Assembly (NCBI GenBank): GCA_944319925.1
Contig: CALUFQ010000018.1
Span: 1-52,605, forward strand
Direction: 5' to 3'
Source of the DNA: an uncultured Paraprevotella sp.
GTDB taxonomy: Bacteria; Bacteroidota; Bacteroidia; Bacteroidales; Bacteroidaceae
DNA: 52,605 nucleotides
Position numbers and translations under genes: made by a program. Of the stretch, positions 38,073-47,477 are shown in pieces. Every line of letters starts with the position of its first letter. Position 1 is the stretch's first letter. The notes below the pieces were generated by a model. It was not told the DNA's origin, ran no database searches, and was given only the letters and a program-made list of their open reading frames with translations.

Positions 38073-40445
38073 ATGAGACTGATAATGAAAACTTGGTGCG
38101 CTGCGGCTTTGATGGCTGTGTCCGTGTCGGCGGCAGAGGCACAAATCCCGGTGAAGGTGGAAACTTTTCCGGTGAGCAGCGTGAGACTGACAAAGAGTGC
38201 GTTCAAACATGCGGAAGACTTGGATATCCGTTACTTGTTAGGCATCGACCCCGATCGTCTGTTGGCTCCTTATTTGAAAGGTGCCGGACTGACACCGAAG
38301 GCCGAGAACTATCCCAACTGGGAAAACACGGGATTGGACGGGCATATCGGCGGGCATTACCTTTCCGCCCTTTCCTACATGTATGCGGCTACGGGCAACA
38401 CGGAAATCAAGGCTCGGTTGGACTACATGCTTTCCGAGATGAAGCGTTGCCAGGATGCGGCGGGCGACGGTTATCTCTGCGGGGTGCCCGGAGGCCGGAA
38501 GATGTGGGCGGAGATCAAGGACGGCAATATCCGGGCCAATTCGTTCGGCCTGAACGACCGTTGGGTGCCGCTCTACAACATCCATAAGACTTATGCCGGG
38601 TTGCGCGATGCCTATCTCGTGGCCGGATGCGAGGAAGCACGGGGCATGTTCGTGAAGTTGGCCGATTGGATGGCCGACCTGACGAATGGACTGACAGAGG
38701 AACAGATGCAGGACATGTTGCGCAGCGAGCATGGCGGCTTGAACGAAGTGTTTGCCGACGTGAATGCCATCACGGGCGATGCCTCCTATTTGGAATTGGC
38801 ACATCGCTTTTCCCATAAGGCCATTCTCGACCCCTTGTTGAAGCACGAAGACCAATTGACGGGCAAACACGCCAACACGCAAATCCCGAAGGTCATTGGC
38901 TACAAGCGTATTGCGGATTTGGAAGGCAATGAGGCTTGGGATGATGCGGCGCGTTTCTTTTGGGAAACCGTGGTGAAACACCGCAGCATTACCATCGGCG
39001 GCAACAGTGTGCGCGAGCATTTTCATCCGTCTAATGACTTTACCAGCATGATGACGAGCGAACAGGGACCGGAAACCTGCAACACCTACAACATGTTGCG
39101 CCTGACCAAGATGCTTTATCAGACGAGCGGCGACTCGCGTTATATGGACTTCTATGAGCGGGCAGTGTTCAACCACATTCTGTCCACCATAGATCCCATT
39201 CAAGGTGGTTTTGTGTATTTCACGTCCATGCGTCCGGGGCATTACCGGGTATATTCCCAGCCGCAGACAAGCTTTTGGTGCTGTGTGGGTTCGGGTATGG
39301 AGAACCATGCACGTTACGGCGAGATGATTTATGCACACCAAGGAGAGCAAGAGTTGTACGTGAACTTGTTCATTCCTTCTGTGTTGCAATGGGGCAAGGT
39401 GACGGTGGAGCAAAAGACCGCGTTCCTGGCTGAAGAAGCCACGACTTTGCGCATTTCCACGAAGAAAGCAAAAGAATTCACGGTGAAGTTCCGTGTGCCG
39501 GAATGGACAGACGCTTCCCGGATGATGCTGTCTGTGAATGGGGAGTCTCAACCCGTATCGGTTGCCGATGGTTATGTCGCCGTAAACCGTAAATGGGCGG
39601 ATGGCGATGAGGTGCGTCTGACTTTGCCGATGTCGCTTCGTGCCGTAGGGCTTCCCGACGGCTCGGCCAACTATTCCTTTATGTATGGCCCCATCGTGCT
39701 GGCTTCGCGCATGGGTAAGCAGGATCAGGTGGGATTGTTTGCCGATGAGAGCCGGGGCGGCCATATCGCCGTGGGACCACAATATCCGTTGCAGGACATG
39801 CCGGTGTTGGTGGGTGACACGGCCGATGTATTGTCGCATATCCATAAGGTGGAAGGCAAGCCGATGACGTTCAAACTCGGCGGCTTGTATCCCGAACGTT
39901 ACAAGGAAATGACGCTGGAACCGTTCTACGGAGTGCATGAATGCCGTTATATGGTGTATTGGCCCATGATTTCGGCGGAGAAGCTGAAAGCGCAGCAAGA
40001 GGCATTGGCTCGGGCGGAACAAGAGCGCGTCGCGTTGGAGGCCGCTACGATAGACAAAGTCATTTGCGGTGAACAACAGCCGGAAAGCGACCATTTTATC
40101 CAGTCGGAGAAGGTTCGCACAGGGACGGACAACGACCTCCACTGGCGCAGTGCGGATAAAGGCGGATGGTTCTCATATCAGCTGAAGACCAACGGACGGA
40201 AGGCCGGAACGGTGCGTGTAGCCTGTGTCATGACGCAGGATGCAGACCTGGCGGTAAGTATAGAGGGAAAGGATGCCGTTCAAGTTTCCAAAAAGGACGA
40301 GGGCGGCAAGCAGATTCTGGAATTTGCCGTTCCTGAAGATTTGCAAGCTAAAGACGTGTTGACCGTGAATTTCGCTTCCGGGGAGAAGAATGTCACGCCG
40401 CGTGTGTATGAAGTGAGGTTGATGGTTGTAGAAGAGAAGAAATGA
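38073..40445 (+). CDS. Beta-L-arabinofuranosidase, GH146/GH127 (DUF1680)
   Basis: A 790-residue secreted enzyme. The (alpha/alpha)6 barrel carries the zinc-thiolate active site of this clan: PETCNTYNML and SFWCCVGSGMENH. Counting from a GTG three codons upstream (38064), these are Glu337, Cys339, Cys406 and Cys407. That is close to Glu338, Cys340, Cys417 and Cys418 of Bifidobacterium HypBA1, in which Cys417 is the nucleophile. A beta-sandwich and a charged helix (MISAEKLKAQQEALARAEQE) lead to a C-terminal domain seen in Bacteroides GH146 proteins. It would remove beta-L-arabinofuranose, an uncommon sugar in xylan but known in pectin and glycoproteins. I favour ATG 38073; GTG 38064 and ATG 38085 are alternatives. 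The stop overlaps the next start by four bases. Confidence 0.92.
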   Translation: MRLIMKTWCAAALMAVSVSAAEAQIPVKVETFPVSSVRLTKSAFKHAEDLDIRYLLGIDPDRLLAPYLKGAGLTPKAENYPNWENTGLDGHIGGHYLSALSYMYAATGNTEIKARLDYMLSEMKRCQDAAGDGYLCGVPGGRKMWAEIKDGNIRANSFGLNDRWVPLYNIHKTYAGLRDAYLVAGCEEARGMFVKLADWMADLTNGLTEEQMQDMLRSEHGGLNEVFADVNAITGDASYLELAHRFSHKAILDPLLKHEDQLTGKHANTQIPKVIGYKRIADLEGNEAWDDAARFFWETVVKHRSITIGGNSVREHFHPSNDFTSMMTSEQGPETCNTYNMLRLTKMLYQTSGDSRYMDFYERAVFNHILSTIDPIQGGFVYFTSMRPGHYRVYSQPQTSFWCCVGSGMENHARYGEMIYAHQGEQELYVNLFIPSVLQWGKVTVEQKTAFLAEEATTLRISTKKAKEFTVKFRVPEWTDASRMMLSVNGESQPVSVADGYVAVNRKWADGDEVRLTLPMSLRAVGLPDGSANYSFMYGPIVLASRMGKQDQVGLFADESRGGHIAVGPQYPLQDMPVLVGDTADVLSHIHKVEGKPMTFKLGGLYPERYKEMTLEPFYGVHECRYMVYWPMISAEKLKAQQEALARAEQERVALEAATIDKVICGEQQPESDHFIQSEKVRTGTDNDLHWRSADKGGWFSYQLKTNGRKAGTVRVACVMTQDADLAVSIEGKDAVQVSKKDEGGKQILEFAVPEDLQAKDVLTVNFASGEKNVTPRVYEVRLMVVEEKK

Positions 40446-42535
40446 AAAAACTGATTTATGTGGTTTGTGCCGCCGTCCTGTGGGTCTCACAGGCGGCGGC
40501 ACAGCCCTCCGGCTCTTGGACGGCGGACAACGGCAACGGCACGTTTACCAATCCGTTGTTTTATGACGAATTTTCCGACCCCGACCTGATTCGGGTGGGT
40601 GAGGACTTCTATTTGGCCGGGACGACGATGCACAGCACACCCGGTGTGGTCATCCTGCATTCCAAGGACTTGGTGAACTGGGAATTCCTGAGCTATTGTT
40701 TCGACCGTTTCGACATGGGCGACGAGTTCCGGCTCGAAAACGGGAAGGAAGCCTACGGTCAAGGCATTTGGGCTCCCTGTATCCGTTACCACGACGGGAA
40801 GTTTTATGTCTTCTCCAACATCAACGGCCACGGCATGCAAGTGTTCGTCGCCGAGAATCCGGCCGGGCCGTGGGAGCACATCAACATGGGCGGAAACATT
40901 TATGACCTGTCCGTCCTGTTTGATGATGACGGCAAGATATACGCCGTATATAAGTATGACGAGGTGCGGATGATTGAAATCAAGCCCGACTTTAGCGGCT
41001 ACGTGGAAGGTAGCGAGCGGGTCATCATTCCTGCCGGAAACGCCATGGGCGAAGGACACCATTTTTATAAAATCAACGGGAAGTACTACATCATCAGTGC
41101 CAACTATGCACCGGTGGGACGGATGCAATGTGCCCGTGCCGACCGTCCGGAAGGGCCGTATGAAACGGTGACCATCAGCATGAAGGAGACATTCGGCACC
41201 ATGCGCGCCATGACGGTGGGCAACGTCGGGTTGGGCACTCCCGTGCCGGGAGACGGCTTCCAATTCAAGATCAATGAGCCGGAAGGCAATTATCTCAGTG
41301 CGGTTCCCTTGCACCAGGGAGGGATTGTGGACTTGCCCAACGGCGAATGGTGGGGCTTCTCGATGGTGGACTTCATGGCGGTCGGGCGCACCACGTGCCT
41401 TTCTCCGGTAACATGGAAAGACGGATGGCCCTATTTCGGATTGCCCGGCAACTTAGGACGTTCGCCGCGCACTTGGTTCAAACCGAATGTGGGCAAGGAC
41501 GTGCAGCCGCATGCGCCCTATGTGCGTAGCGATAATTTCGATGGCAAGGCATTGTTGCCAGTATGGCAATGGAACCACGAGCCGGTGGATGGCAAGTGGA
41601 AACTTTCAGGCGGAAAACTCCGGTTATACACACTTCCGGCCAAAGATTTCCTATGGGCACGGAACACGTTGACGCAACGCGGCATCGGACCGGTGTCCGT
41701 GGCCACGGTGGAAGTAGATGCCTCACGGCTGAAGGATGGCGATGTGGCCGGCATCGGGTTGCTCAACATGCCTTGTGCATGGATGGGATTGGTCAAAGAG
41801 GGCAAGAACTATGTGTTGCGTTGGTACGACCAGGCATCTGGGCAGCAAAAAGACGTGCAGATGGGCGAGGCTGTTTCCCTCCGGATTACGGGAGATTTCC
41901 ATCGTGCGCGGGCGCAGTTCAGCTACAGCGAAGACGGTGAGACATTCATCAATGTGGGCGACAGTGTGCGGATGCCTTATCAGCTGAAGACCTTCCAAGG
42001 CACACGCTATGCACTTTTTGCCTATAATACGAACGGAAAGTCTGGTGGTTATGCGCAGTTTGACAACTTCACGGTGGACGAGCCGATGGCAGACCGTAGC
42101 GGAAATCTGCCTTTAGGCAAGGTGATTACATTGGTGAACTTAGGTTCGGGCAATCCCGCATGGGCCAACCCGCATGGCATGTTGCATTCTGCCGCGAAAG
42201 GCAGTAAGGATGCCAATGGAGCCGGTTGCCGTTTCCGGGTTCACGACCGCAGACAGGGTCGTGTGGCTCTTGAGGCATTGAACGGAACCGGTTTCGTCAC
42301 GGTGGTTGGCGAAGGTTTGTCGGCCGATGTGCGGTTGTTGAAGGAAGAGACGGAAGGCAGCCTGTTCCTTTGGCAAGACATGCTGCGGGGGCAGTGCATG
42401 TTGCTTTCGTTGAAGACGAACCGTTATGTGGGCATTCATCCCGAAACTGGCGAACCGTATTCTGCCGACTGGCCGGGGACGTTGCCCGACCGCAAGGACG
42501 GCACGGTGTTCAGTTGGAAAGTAGTGGAAGAATAA
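40442..42535 (+). CDS. GH43 glycosidase with beta-sandwich and C-terminal beta-trefoil-like domain
   Basis: A 697-residue secreted enzyme (signal ending VSQAAA before QPSGS). The GH43 propeller has Asp46 (FSDPDLIR), Asp155 (IYDLSVLF) and Glu204 (MGEGHHFY). The GH43 beta-sandwich (about 355-545; LLPVWQWNHEPVDGKW) is followed by about 140 residues (LVNLGSGNPAWANP to VFSWKVVEE) with a beta-trefoil or fascin-like pattern, which may bind arabinose side chains as AbfB-type domains do. The likely activity is beta-xylosidase or alpha-L-arabinofuranosidase. The ATG overlaps the GH146 stop (ATGA), so translation is probably coupled. It is the fifth GH43 module in the locus. Confidence 0.9.
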   Translation: MKKLIYVVCAAVLWVSQAAAQPSGSWTADNGNGTFTNPLFYDEFSDPDLIRVGEDFYLAGTTMHSTPGVVILHSKDLVNWEFLSYCFDRFDMGDEFRLENGKEAYGQGIWAPCIRYHDGKFYVFSNINGHGMQVFVAENPAGPWEHINMGGNIYDLSVLFDDDGKIYAVYKYDEVRMIEIKPDFSGYVEGSERVIIPAGNAMGEGHHFYKINGKYYIISANYAPVGRMQCARADRPEGPYETVTISMKETFGTMRAMTVGNVGLGTPVPGDGFQFKINEPEGNYLSAVPLHQGGIVDLPNGEWWGFSMVDFMAVGRTTCLSPVTWKDGWPYFGLPGNLGRSPRTWFKPNVGKDVQPHAPYVRSDNFDGKALLPVWQWNHEPVDGKWKLSGGKLRLYTLPAKDFLWARNTLTQRGIGPVSVATVEVDASRLKDGDVAGIGLLNMPCAWMGLVKEGKNYVLRWYDQASGQQKDVQMGEAVSLRITGDFHRARAQFSYSEDGETFINVGDSVRMPYQLKTFQGTRYALFAYNTNGKSGGYAQFDNFTVDEPMADRSGNLPLGKVITLVNLGSGNPAWANPHGMLHSAAKGSKDANGAGCRFRVHDRRQGRVALEALNGTGFVTVVGEGLSADVRLLKEETEGSLFLWQDMLRGQCMLLSLKTNRYVGIHPETGEPYSADWPGTLPDRKDGTVFSWKVVEE

Positions 42536-42556
42536 TCTAATTTTTATGTGAATCGT

Positions 42557-45154
42557 ATGAGAAAGAGTGTGTGGACATGGGTGTTGTGCGTTTTATGCGG
42601 CTTATGGGCAGGCTGCGACGCGCAGACCAAGAAGAATGAAATTTCCGTGTCATCCAAAGGCGGAGGCTTTCCGTTGTCGGACGCTTCGGTCGTTTATGAC
42701 CACGCGGACGGAAAGACTGTCGGGAAGGTGGCGGAACTGTTCGCGGAGGATATCGGTCGCGTGACCGGTAAAGATGCGGTGATGCAGGAAAGCATGCCGG
42801 AAAGCGGTGTGGTGGTCTTGTTGGGCACGGCGGACGGCAACCAATGGATACGCCAGCTGGCAGAAAACGGCAAGATAGACGTTTCTCCGTTGGAAGGCGG
42901 CACGGAACGTTTCATGTTGAAACAAGTGAAGAATCCGTTCCCTGGCGTGGACGAGGCATTGGTCATCGCGGGTAGCGACCGCCGGGGCGTGGCCTACGGG
43001 GCATTCACACTGAGCGAGGAGATGGGCGTTTCGCCTTTCTATTGGTGGGCAGACGTGCCGGTGAAGCGGATGGACAAGGTGATGGTCAAGGCCGATTACG
43101 TGTCCGCTCCGCCTTCGGTCAAGTTCCGTGGCATCTTCCTCAACGATGAAGACTGGGGCTTGAATCCTTGGGCGGCCAAGACGTATGAAAAGGAGTTGGG
43201 CAACATCGGGCCTAAAACGTATGCCAAGGTGTGCGAGCTTGTGCTACGCCTGAAAGGCAACATGCTGGCTCCGGCCATGCACGGTTGCTCAGACCCGTTC
43301 TATTTCCATTCGGAGAACAAGGTGGTGGCCGATGAATACGGCATATTGATTACCACGTCGCATTGCGAGCCCCTGCTGTTCAACAATGCGTCGAACAAGG
43401 AATGGGACACGAAGAAGGATGGCCCTTGGGATTACTCGAAAAACAGTGAGACCATCCTGAAGAAGCTGGATGACCGTGTGCGCGAGGCATCGCCCTACGA
43501 GAATGTTTATACGCTGGCCATGCGCGGCCTGCACGACGCGGGCATGCAGGGTGACCTGACGGAGGATGAGAAGGTGCAGATGCTGCAGAAGGCCATCACC
43601 GACCAGCGCGGCATCCTGTCGAAATACATCCAAAAGCCGTTGTCGGACATCCCGCAGATTTTCGTGCCTTACAAGGAAGCCCTTGATTTGTACGAGCGCG
43701 GGCTGTCCGTGCCGGACGAGGTCACGCTGGTGTGGCCGGATGACAATTACGGCTACTTGAAACGGCTTTGCAACCCGGAGGAACAGAAGCGCGGCGGCGG
43801 GTCGGGCGTATATTACCACCTCTCTTATTTGGGCGGCCCGCATGACTACCTTTGGCTTTGCACCACGCCTCCCGTGCTGATGTACGAGGAGTTGAAGAAG
43901 GCCTACGGCACGGGCGGCGACCGCTACTGGCTGCTCAACGTGGGCGACATCAAGCCGATGGAGCTGGGCATCCGCCTGTTCTTCGACATGGCTTGGAACC
44001 TCGAAGACTTCAGTTTTGACAACGTGAACCATTACCAGGCGGAGTTCATGGCTGATATTTTCGGGGAGAAGTATGAAAAAGAGTTCCAGGACGTGTTGGA
44101 CACTTACTACCGCCTGGCCTGGAGCCGCAAGCCGGAGTTCATGGGCTGGGAGCGCGAATGGGACGCCCCGGAGTTCAAGGAGTTGAAGGACACGGAGTAT
44201 TCTTTCACGGCTTACAACGACGCGCGTCAACGTCTGGCCGACTACCAAAGGATTTCGGATGCCGTGGATAGGATTTATTCCGAATTGCCGGAAGAATACC
44301 GCGCGGCGTTCTTCGAGATGCTGGGCTACCCGGCCATGGGCGCTTACCAGATGAACCGCAAGTTCCTCCTGGCGCAGTTGAACCATGAACTGGCCGAAGC
44401 CGGGCGCGTGGCGGAAGCCAACTGGGCGGCCAAGGAAGCCCGCCGTGCCTACGACAGCATCTTCGGGCTGCACGACCGTTACAATTCGCAGTTGGACGGC
44501 AAGTGGAACCACATGATGATGCTGGCCCCGGGCTGGGTGGCCAAGTACCAGAACATGCCCGAAGTGACGTATCAGGAAGGTGTGGATGAGCAATCTGTCA
44601 ATTTGTCCCCCTTGGCGGAACAAGGCCGTTTGGAAGGCTGCTACGTGGTGGACTTGGAGGATTACGCGCACAAGGAAGACGGGCAGGGGCTTTCCATTCG
44701 CACGGTGGAAGGCATCGGTTACGACTGGGTTTCCGTGCAGCTGGGCGAGGCCGTGCAGGCTTCCCTCGACCCGTCGAAGCTCGACGGGCCCCGTGTGGAA
44801 TACGAGTTGCCCCGCATGGACGCGGATTCTGTGACCATACAGGTTTACACGGTGCCCTTCTTCCCGCTTTATGTGGGCAAGGGAGCTAACCGTTTCGGCA
44901 TATCCGTGGACGGTCAGCCGGCAGTAGTGGCCGAGAATACGCCGCGTGAATATTCCCTGCAGTGGAAAGACCAGGTGTTGCGCAACGGCGCGCTGGCGGT
45001 GGCCAAGTTCAAGATAGATGCCGGCAAGGACGTGCACAGGCTCACGCTGACCGTGGGCGACCCGGGCGTGATGGTGCAACGGGTCATTGTCGATTGGGGC
45101 GGTCTGCAGAAGACTTATGTGGGGCCGTCTGCGTCCTTATCATATCAGGAGTGA
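42557..45154 (+). CDS. GH115 alpha-glucuronidase (second copy), probable lipoprotein
   Basis: An 865-residue GH115 enzyme with the same landmarks as the copy at 32814 (ALVIAGSDRRGVAYGAFTLS, SPFYWWADVPVKRMD, FRGIFLNDEDWGLNP, TLAMRGLHDAGM, WLLNVGDIKPMELGIRLFF). The N-terminus, MRKSVWTWVLCVLCGLWAGC, looks like a lipoprotein signal with Cys20 as the lipidated residue. The -3 position is Trp rather than Leu, so this is moderately sure. If so, this copy is anchored while the first is soluble, which would divide labour between surface and periplasm. Starts at GTG 42548 are possible, but ATG 42557 fits the signal better. The two GH115 copies differ strongly in barrel-entry and loop sequences, so they may prefer different xylan decorations. 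Confidence 0.93.
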   Translation: MRKSVWTWVLCVLCGLWAGCDAQTKKNEISVSSKGGGFPLSDASVVYDHADGKTVGKVAELFAEDIGRVTGKDAVMQESMPESGVVVLLGTADGNQWIRQLAENGKIDVSPLEGGTERFMLKQVKNPFPGVDEALVIAGSDRRGVAYGAFTLSEEMGVSPFYWWADVPVKRMDKVMVKADYVSAPPSVKFRGIFLNDEDWGLNPWAAKTYEKELGNIGPKTYAKVCELVLRLKGNMLAPAMHGCSDPFYFHSENKVVADEYGILITTSHCEPLLFNNASNKEWDTKKDGPWDYSKNSETILKKLDDRVREASPYENVYTLAMRGLHDAGMQGDLTEDEKVQMLQKAITDQRGILSKYIQKPLSDIPQIFVPYKEALDLYERGLSVPDEVTLVWPDDNYGYLKRLCNPEEQKRGGGSGVYYHLSYLGGPHDYLWLCTTPPVLMYEELKKAYGTGGDRYWLLNVGDIKPMELGIRLFFDMAWNLEDFSFDNVNHYQAEFMADIFGEKYEKEFQDVLDTYYRLAWSRKPEFMGWEREWDAPEFKELKDTEYSFTAYNDARQRLADYQRISDAVDRIYSELPEEYRAAFFEMLGYPAMGAYQMNRKFLLAQLNHELAEAGRVAEANWAAKEARRAYDSIFGLHDRYNSQLDGKWNHMMMLAPGWVAKYQNMPEVTYQEGVDEQSVNLSPLAEQGRLEGCYVVDLEDYAHKEDGQGLSIRTVEGIGYDWVSVQLGEAVQASLDPSKLDGPRVEYELPRMDADSVTIQVYTVPFFPLYVGKGANRFGISVDGQPAVVAENTPREYSLQWKDQVLRNGALAVAKFKIDAGKDVHRLTLTVGDPGVMVQRVIVDWGGLQKTYVGPSASLSYQE

Positions 45155-45177
45155 TAATATAATAATAAGGTGTGGAT

Positions 45178-47058
45178 ATGAAACTATCAGCAAAGAAGAT
45201 GTTTTTGGCGTTGCTGCTTTGCATGGGGCAGGGCGGCATGCTTTCGGCTGCGGTGCGGTTGCCCAAATTGGTGAGCGACCGCATGGTGCTCCAACGGGAA
45301 ACGGAGTTGAAAATTTGGGGATGGGCCGACCCTGGAGAGAAAATAACAGTGCGTTTCCGTGGTTCGCATTACTATACGGAAACCGGTGCGGACGGGCGGT
45401 GGCATGTCATGTTGCCTCCGCAGCAACCGGGCGGGCCGTTTGTGTTGGAAGTGAACGACAAGGTGATTCGCGATGTGCTGGTGGGGGATGTATATCTCTG
45501 CGGCGGGCAGTCGAACCAGGAGAATCCCATCGAACGTTTGGTGGAGAAGTTTCCCGAAATCCCCGTGTCGAACAACCACATGATTCGTCACTACAAAGTG
45601 CCCTATCAAGACGTGACGGACGGGGTGCGCGAGGAGATTGCGGGAAATGCCGTGTGGCATTCGGCTACGGCATCCGAGGTGTTGAACTGGACTTCATTGG
45701 CTTATTTTTTCGCCACCGAACTGTACAATCGCTATAAGATTCCGGTGGGGATGTTGGTGTCGAGCAAGGGTGGCACGGACATTGAAGCCTGGATAGACCA
45801 GGCTCATTTGAAGGATTTCCCTAAATTGGTGGTGGACCAAGAAGCTCTCCAAGGCTTGAAAGAGGCGCGGAGGGATAAAGGTTCCGGAGTGTGGAACAAA
45901 CGCGATTTTGACGACTCGGCTTGGGACACCGTAGAGTTTCCCGGCACGTGGGATGAGCGGGGCATCAAAGTGAAAGGTAGCGTGTGGTATCGGAAGAGTT
46001 TCGACTTGCCTGCCTCCATGGTAGGGCGGCATGCCAAACTCTATATGGGACGGATGGCCGATTGTGACTCCGTGTTCGTCAATGGTACGTTCGTGGGCAC
46101 GACAGCTTACTTCGGACCTCCGCGTAAGTATGACGTGCCGGCCGGAGTGCTGGTGGAAGGCAAGAATGTGATAGCTTTGAAGCTTACGGCGATGAACGGA
46201 CACGGGGAAGTCGTTCCCGACAAACCATATAAGTTGCAGGGGGATGACGACACAGTGGAATTGAGCGGCACGTGGAAGTACAAAGTGGGACTTGACCGTG
46301 CGGAAGCCGACCAATACGCTGGGCGGTTGGCTAATCTGAAAACTGCGGGTTCCGGGCTTTACAACGGAATGATTTATCCTTTGCGTGACTGGAAAGTGAA
46401 AGGCGCAATTTGGTATCAAGGTGAGAACAATGCCGGGCGGGCAGGAGAATACGCGGCTTTGCTGAAAAATCTGATTGCGGGATGGCGCGAGACGTTCGCA
46501 TGGCCTGATATGCCTTTCCTGTTGGTGCAATTGCCCAATTACATGGCCAAGCAGGACAAGCCCTCGGACAGTGGATGGGCACGCTTGCGCGAGGCTCAGC
46601 TCCAGGTGGCGAAGTCGGTTTCCAATACGGCTTTGGCTGTGACGTATGATGCCGGTGAGTGGAACGACATTCACCCGCTGGACAAGAAGACGGTGGCCAA
46701 AAGGTTGTTCCTCGGTGCGCGTAAGCTGATTTACGGGGAAAAACTGGTAAGTTCCGGTCCTATATATAAGGAAATGGAGATAGACGGCGACCGCATCGTG
46801 GTTTCTTTCTCGGAAACAGGGAAGGGGTTGGCCATCCGTGGCGGAGGCAAGACGTTGAAGCATTTCGCCATTGCCGGCGAAGACCGCAAGTTCGTGTGGG
46901 CCGACGCGAAAATCAAGGGCAATAAGGTTGTCGTGAGCAGTCCTGAGGTGGAGCATCCGGTGGCAGTGCGTTATGCTTGGAGCAACAATCCGGAGGATGC
47001 CAACCTTTGCAACAAAGACGGGCTGTTGGCTTCTCCGTTCCGCACGGACAATTGGTGA
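45178..47058 (+). CDS. SASA-type carbohydrate esterase with inserted sugar-binding jelly roll
   Basis: A 626-residue secreted protein of the sialate-O-acetylesterase-like family. After the signal peptide comes a small sandwich (about 22-100; LVSDRMVLQRETELKIWGWA), then an SGNH esterase domain interrupted at about 235-350 by a GH2-like jelly roll (FDDSAWDTVEFPGTWDERG). Ser112 lies in CGGQSNQENP; the usual motif is GQSNM, so Met is replaced by Gln. The partner residues are Asp497 and His499 in EWNDIHPLD, and AIWYQGEN marks the central block. It probably removes acetyl groups from xylo-oligosaccharides, but the family also acts on other acetylated sugars. I start at ATG 45178; GTG 45172 is an alternative. 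Last gene of the nine-gene unit, just before a strong terminator. Confidence 0.88.
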   Translation: MKLSAKKMFLALLLCMGQGGMLSAAVRLPKLVSDRMVLQRETELKIWGWADPGEKITVRFRGSHYYTETGADGRWHVMLPPQQPGGPFVLEVNDKVIRDVLVGDVYLCGGQSNQENPIERLVEKFPEIPVSNNHMIRHYKVPYQDVTDGVREEIAGNAVWHSATASEVLNWTSLAYFFATELYNRYKIPVGMLVSSKGGTDIEAWIDQAHLKDFPKLVVDQEALQGLKEARRDKGSGVWNKRDFDDSAWDTVEFPGTWDERGIKVKGSVWYRKSFDLPASMVGRHAKLYMGRMADCDSVFVNGTFVGTTAYFGPPRKYDVPAGVLVEGKNVIALKLTAMNGHGEVVPDKPYKLQGDDDTVELSGTWKYKVGLDRAEADQYAGRLANLKTAGSGLYNGMIYPLRDWKVKGAIWYQGENNAGRAGEYAALLKNLIAGWRETFAWPDMPFLLVQLPNYMAKQDKPSDSGWARLREAQLQVAKSVSNTALAVTYDAGEWNDIHPLDKKTVAKRLFLGARKLIYGEKLVSSGPIYKEMEIDGDRIVVSFSETGKGLAIRGGGKTLKHFAIAGEDRKFVWADAKIKGNKVVVSSPEVEHPVAVRYAWSNNPEDANLCNKDGLLASPFRTDNW

Positions 47059-47090
47059 GACAGGAAAGAGCGTTATTATTCTTTTTGAAG

Positions 47091-47114
47091 GCATGGCTTC
47101 GGCCATGCTTTTTT
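47091..47114 (+). terminator. Intrinsic terminator ending the nine-gene unit
   Basis: A perfect 7-bp stem (GCATGGC / GCCATGC) with TTCG loop, then six T, 33 bases after the stop codon. Confidence 0.9.
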
Positions 47115-47374
47115 GTTTGCGTGGAATTTTGTTACACTGAAAAACAATCTCTCTACCTTAAACGAACTTCCACCTAAAGGAACCAATCATTAACCTAATT
47201 TCCATATCAGCGTATCCTTGGTACAATCTTGATACCCGCTGCAAAACACCTAAAAAACCTTCATTAACCTAATTAACCTAATCATTAAATTATGAAACCT
47301 ATGGTTGTTGTTTTCTACATTGCAAAGATATGTGCTTTTTTCAGGTGTTGTTTTCTCTTATGTCGCACGTTTTT

Positions 47375-47425
47375 TTGTTTTTGAAACATTTTCAGGCTTC
47401 CCTTATCCGAATGTTTCAAAAACAA
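47375..47425. repeat. 16-bp perfect inverted repeat upstream of GH98
   Basis: TTGTTTTTGAAACATT (47375-47390) and AATGTTTCAAAAACAA (47410-47425), 19-base spacer. A related half, TTTAAAACATTTTG, follows at about 47502. With no following T-run it looks more like an operator or recombination site than a terminator. Confidence 0.6.
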
Positions 47426-47469
47426 AGAATCATGTTACATCATGAAAAGCCGGCAGGCGGAATTTGCCG

Positions 47470-47477
47470 TATTTTTG
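47470..47477 (+). promoter_or_regulatory. -7 box TATTTTTG upstream of GH98
   Basis: A consensus TAnnTTTG box lies 46 bases before the GH98 start codon; no clear TTTG lies 19-21 bases upstream. The inverted repeat at 47375-47425 lies 44 bases further upstream. Confidence 0.5.

Noticed and set aside
47292-47384. Short plus-strand frame starting MKPMVVVFYIAK
   Set aside because: It is only about 30 codons, rich in Cys and Phe, runs into the inverted repeat and has no homology I recognise. It is treated as part of a leader-like remnant.
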